Positions 13,661 to 15,629 of a stretch of 15,629 bases of DNA are shown here, piece after piece. This stretch comes from JAADEM01 sp965371855. Lineage in GTDB: Bacteria > Bacteroidota > Bacteroidia > Bacteroidales > Marinilabiliaceae. The first letter of the stretch is position 1. The number at the start of each line of letters is the position of its first letter. The translations under genes and the position numbers were made by a program. The stretch spans positions 1 to 15,629 of the forward strand of contig CBDUZZ010000087.1 of assembly GCA_965371855.1 (NCBI GenBank), written 5' to 3'. A model generated the notes under the pieces. It did not search any database. It saw only the letters and a list, made by a program, of their open reading frames with translations, and was not told the DNA's origin.

Positions 13661-15429
13661 AAATATTCGAAGCAAATATTTCTCATCAAGTATGTACATT
13701 CCTAAAAGAGTGTTATAAAAACATTTCGTCTTTTGAAATTGCAAATCAAAAAATGATTGATGTCTTCGGCATTAACACTTTTTTTGATAATAATAATGAT
13801 TTTCAAACTCTTATCAAATCAATTTCTTTGTCAAATGTAAATTTGGCGGAAGAACCTGACCGTGCAGAGTATGGAGATTTTCAGACAAACAAAGATTTAG
13901 CAAATAATGTTGCTAAGCAGTTATTATCAAGAAATGTTTCACCAGAAATTGTTATTGAGCCAACTTGTGGGAAAGGAAATTTTATTATTGCATCGTTATC
14001 GCATTTTAAAGCAATTAAAAAAGTATTTGGAATCGAAATTTACAAGCCTTATGTTTGGGAAACTAAGTTTAATATTCTTGATTTTTTTCTTTCCAATCCT
14101 AGTAGCAACAAACCAGAAATTACAATCACACATTGTAGTGTTTTTGATTTTGATTTTAAAAATATTTCCAAGCAGTTCCCATTAGACAAATTATTAATAA
14201 TTGGAAACCCTCCTTGGGTGACAAATTCAAAATTAGGCAGTCTTAATTCGTCCAACCTGCCCAAAAAGACAAATTTTAAAAATCAAAATGGTTTGGATGC
14301 AATGACAGGTAAAGGTAATTTTGATATTGCGGAATACATAACCATAATGCTTTTAGAAGCTTTTCAAACTCACAATGGCTACTTATCGCTTTTAGTGAAA
14401 AATTCTGTAATTAAGAACCTTGTATTTGACCAAAAGACAAAGCGTTTTCTAATTGGAGAAATTGAAAAATACTGCATTGATAGCAAAAAAGAATTTAATG
14501 TTTCGGTTGAAGCGTCTTTGCTGTATTGTCAACTAAACTTAAACCCAAGTTTTGAATGTCATGAATTTGATTTTTATAGTGCTGAAAATAAACTGAAATT
14601 TGGTTGGGTGGATTTAAAATATGTTTCAAATATTACTGACTATGTTGAAACTAAAGAAATTGACGGTCGATGTCCTTTTGAGTGGAGACAAGGAATAAAA
14701 CACGATAATTCCTCTATTATGGAATTGGAAAGATTAAATGGTCATTTTGCAAATAAACTTTTAGAAGAAATCACACTTGAAGAAGACTTAATATATGGCT
14801 TTTTAAAAAGTTCCGATTTGAAAAATACAGTAATAAAAAATACAAGAAAACATATTATTGTAACTCAAAAAAAAGTCGGACAAGAAACATCATACATTCA
14901 GCATTTATATCCTGAAACATATTCTTACTTGAAAAAGAATGTTTCAAGTTTTCAGGCGAGAAAATCAAGTATCTACAAAGGGAAACCACTATTTTCAATA
15001 TTTGGCATAGGCGATTACTCATTTAAACCATTCAAAGTTGCAATTTCTGGCTTGTATAAAACCTGTCATTTTACATTGGTATTACCGCAAAATGACAAAC
15101 CTGTAATGTTAGATGATACATGTTATTTTATTGGTTTTGACAAAATAGATTACGCTATTTATTCTATTATTCTATTAAATTCTAAAACAACAGAAGAATT
15201 TTTAAAATCAATTACATTTTCTGATGCTAAGAGAGTCTTTACGAAAGACATATTAATGCGTTTAGATTTACTAAAACTTGCTTCTATTATTCCACAAAAA
15301 GAAATAGAAGAACAAATAAATTTCTTAAATAATAAATATGATTTAAGTATAAATCGTTCAAATTGGGACAGTTTCATTAATAAAATGACACCTGAAAAAG
15401 AAAAACAATTGACAATATTTGGATTATGA
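13657..15429 (+). CDS. Adenine-specific (N6) DNA methyltransferase of RM2
   Basis: A 590-residue gamma-class amino-methyltransferase, M.TaqI/Eco57I-like in layout. Motif X is in YGDFQTNKDLANNVAKQLL (72-90), the SAM-binding motif I is IEPTCGKGNFI (100-110), motif II is GIEIYKP (125-131) and catalytic motif IV is IIGNPPWVTN (181-190), where NPPW replaces the commoner NPPY. The second half (from about 330) is a long target-recognition region with FEWRQGIKHDNSSIMEL and FQARKSSIYKGKPLFSIFGIGDYSF, the latter resembling the YxGKPxFSIFGIGxYSF stretch of such enzymes. The C-terminus ends KQLTIFGL. It should methylate adenine in the RM2 site, protecting against the nuclease just upstream. It ends 14 bases before the attC R'' core, as tightly packed as a normal cassette gene. 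Confidence 0.92.
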   Translation: MKIFEANISHQVCTFLKECYKNISSFEIANQKMIDVFGINTFFDNNNDFQTLIKSISLSNVNLAEEPDRAEYGDFQTNKDLANNVAKQLLSRNVSPEIVIEPTCGKGNFIIASLSHFKAIKKVFGIEIYKPYVWETKFNILDFFLSNPSSNKPEITITHCSVFDFDFKNISKQFPLDKLLIIGNPPWVTNSKLGSLNSSNLPKKTNFKNQNGLDAMTGKGNFDIAEYITIMLLEAFQTHNGYLSLLVKNSVIKNLVFDQKTKRFLIGEIEKYCIDSKKEFNVSVEASLLYCQLNLNPSFECHEFDFYSAENKLKFGWVDLKYVSNITDYVETKEIDGRCPFEWRQGIKHDNSSIMELERLNGHFANKLLEEITLEEDLIYGFLKSSDLKNTVIKNTRKHIIVTQKKVGQETSYIQHLYPETYSYLKKNVSSFQARKSSIYKGKPLFSIFGIGDYSFKPFKVAISGLYKTCHFTLVLPQNDKPVMLDDTCYFIGFDKIDYAIYSIILLNSKTTEEFLKSITFSDAKRVFTKDILMRLDLLKLASIIPQKEIEEQINFLNNKYDLSINRSNWDSFINKMTPEKEKQLTIFGL

Positions 15430-15443
15430 AAAAAAAGCACGAA

Positions 15444-15574
15444 GGCATAACACAGGCTATACGTAATGCGGGTTTCAGTGTAAATAGAAAGATTATGCAA
15501 GTAAAGAACATTAGTAGTATAATAAAAGTGAACTGCTATGAAATCCCGCACTACGCATAGCCTAAACGTTATGC
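15444..15574 (+). other. attC recombination site of cassette 2
   Basis: R'' GGCATAAC (15444-15451) and R' GTTATGC (15568-15574) enclose 131 bases. The arms are AGGCTAT (15454-15460) with ATAGCCT (15557-15563), CGTA (15462-15465) with TACG (15552-15555), TGCGGG (15467-15472) with CCCGCA (15545-15550), and TTC with GAA (15540-15542), separated by single unpaired bases. The left arm has two bases (15452-15453) where the right has four (15564-15567), giving the strand asymmetry that directs integron integrases. The exchange point is G15568^T15569. Confidence 0.85.
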
Positions 15575-15629
15575 GCAATCCCCCTACTGTCGAAAAAAGT
15601 TGAATTTTTTAGCTAACGGGTGTATCTTT
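15569..15629 (+). mobile_element. Start of gene cassette 3 (runs off the window)
   Basis: After the exchange point the sequence TTATGCGCAATC begins a new unit. Its own attC, beyond the window, should have an R'' close to GATTGCGCATAAC. No gene start is visible in the 61 bases present. Confidence 0.5.

Larger units (their letters stand above)
12897..15568 (+). mobile_element. Integron-type gene cassette 2, carrying restriction-modification system RM2
   Basis: It begins at T12897 in GTTATGCCTC and ends at G15568. Its R'' AAGGCATAAC (15442-15451) matches the reverse complement of its own first bases at 9 of 10 positions. At about 2.67 kb it is large for a cassette, and it holds two overlapping same-strand genes, nuclease then methyltransferase, rather than one. 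Confidence 0.8.

Noticed and set aside
15612..15617. GCTAAC near the window end as another R'' core
   Set aside because: An R'' for cassette 3 should read close to GCGCATAAC, and only 40 bases separate this from the cassette start. No arms are visible.
1..15629. CRISPR array, rRNA or tRNA genes
   Set aside because: No regularly spaced direct repeats, rRNA-like stretches or cloverleaf sequences were found on reading both strands; a dedicated scan was not possible.

Overview
The window looks like chromosome of a member of the Bacteroidota. It is AT-rich, most genes lack strong Shine-Dalgarno sites, and there are TTG-N19-TAnnTTTG promoters. The gene order ftsX - DUF3098 - uppP - truB is also typical of that phylum (the gene-order statement is from memory, not a search). 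No rRNA or tRNA gene and no CRISPR array was seen.

Layout. (1) 1-458: a truncated outer-membrane beta-barrel gene on the minus strand. (2) 881-3399: a thiol-redox cluster on the plus strand, with an atypical thioredoxin-like protein, a thioredoxin reductase, an OsmC-family peroxidase and a membrane-anchored thioredoxin. A 194-bp MITE-like element with perfect 17-bp inverted ends sits between the last two. (3) 3496-6243: the ruins of an amino-acid permease gene on the minus strand. It is split by a 2.15-kb type II restriction-modification block (RM1: an Eco47II/Sau96I-like nuclease and a C5 methyltransferase with an N-terminal MerR-like domain). (4) 6240-8589: a glycosyltransferase and a UDP-GlcNAc 2-epimerase, whose operon once ended in the permease. 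(5) 8659-8816: three strong hairpins in a row upstream of that operon. (6) 8912-11622: ftsX, DUF3098, uppP and truB. (7) 12031-15629: two complete integron-type gene cassettes and the start of a third, with no integrase in view.

The most notable content is the cassette array. Cassette 1 (12032-12896) carries a small two-helix membrane protein. Cassette 2 (12897-15568) carries a second R-M system (RM2) as an overlapping nuclease/N6-adenine methyltransferase pair. The identification rests on an internal rule of integron cassettes: the R'' core at the end of each cassette should be the reverse complement of that same cassette's own first bases. This holds over 10/10 bases for cassette 1 and 9/10 for cassette 2, although the two cores differ. 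Each site also has long imperfect inverted arms. The RM1 block ends in sequence matching the R'' half of the first attC site (same spacing, 17 identical bases), so RM1 may also have arrived by a cassette route. That would link both defence systems to one mobile platform. The last point is inference; the matches themselves are visible in the sequence.
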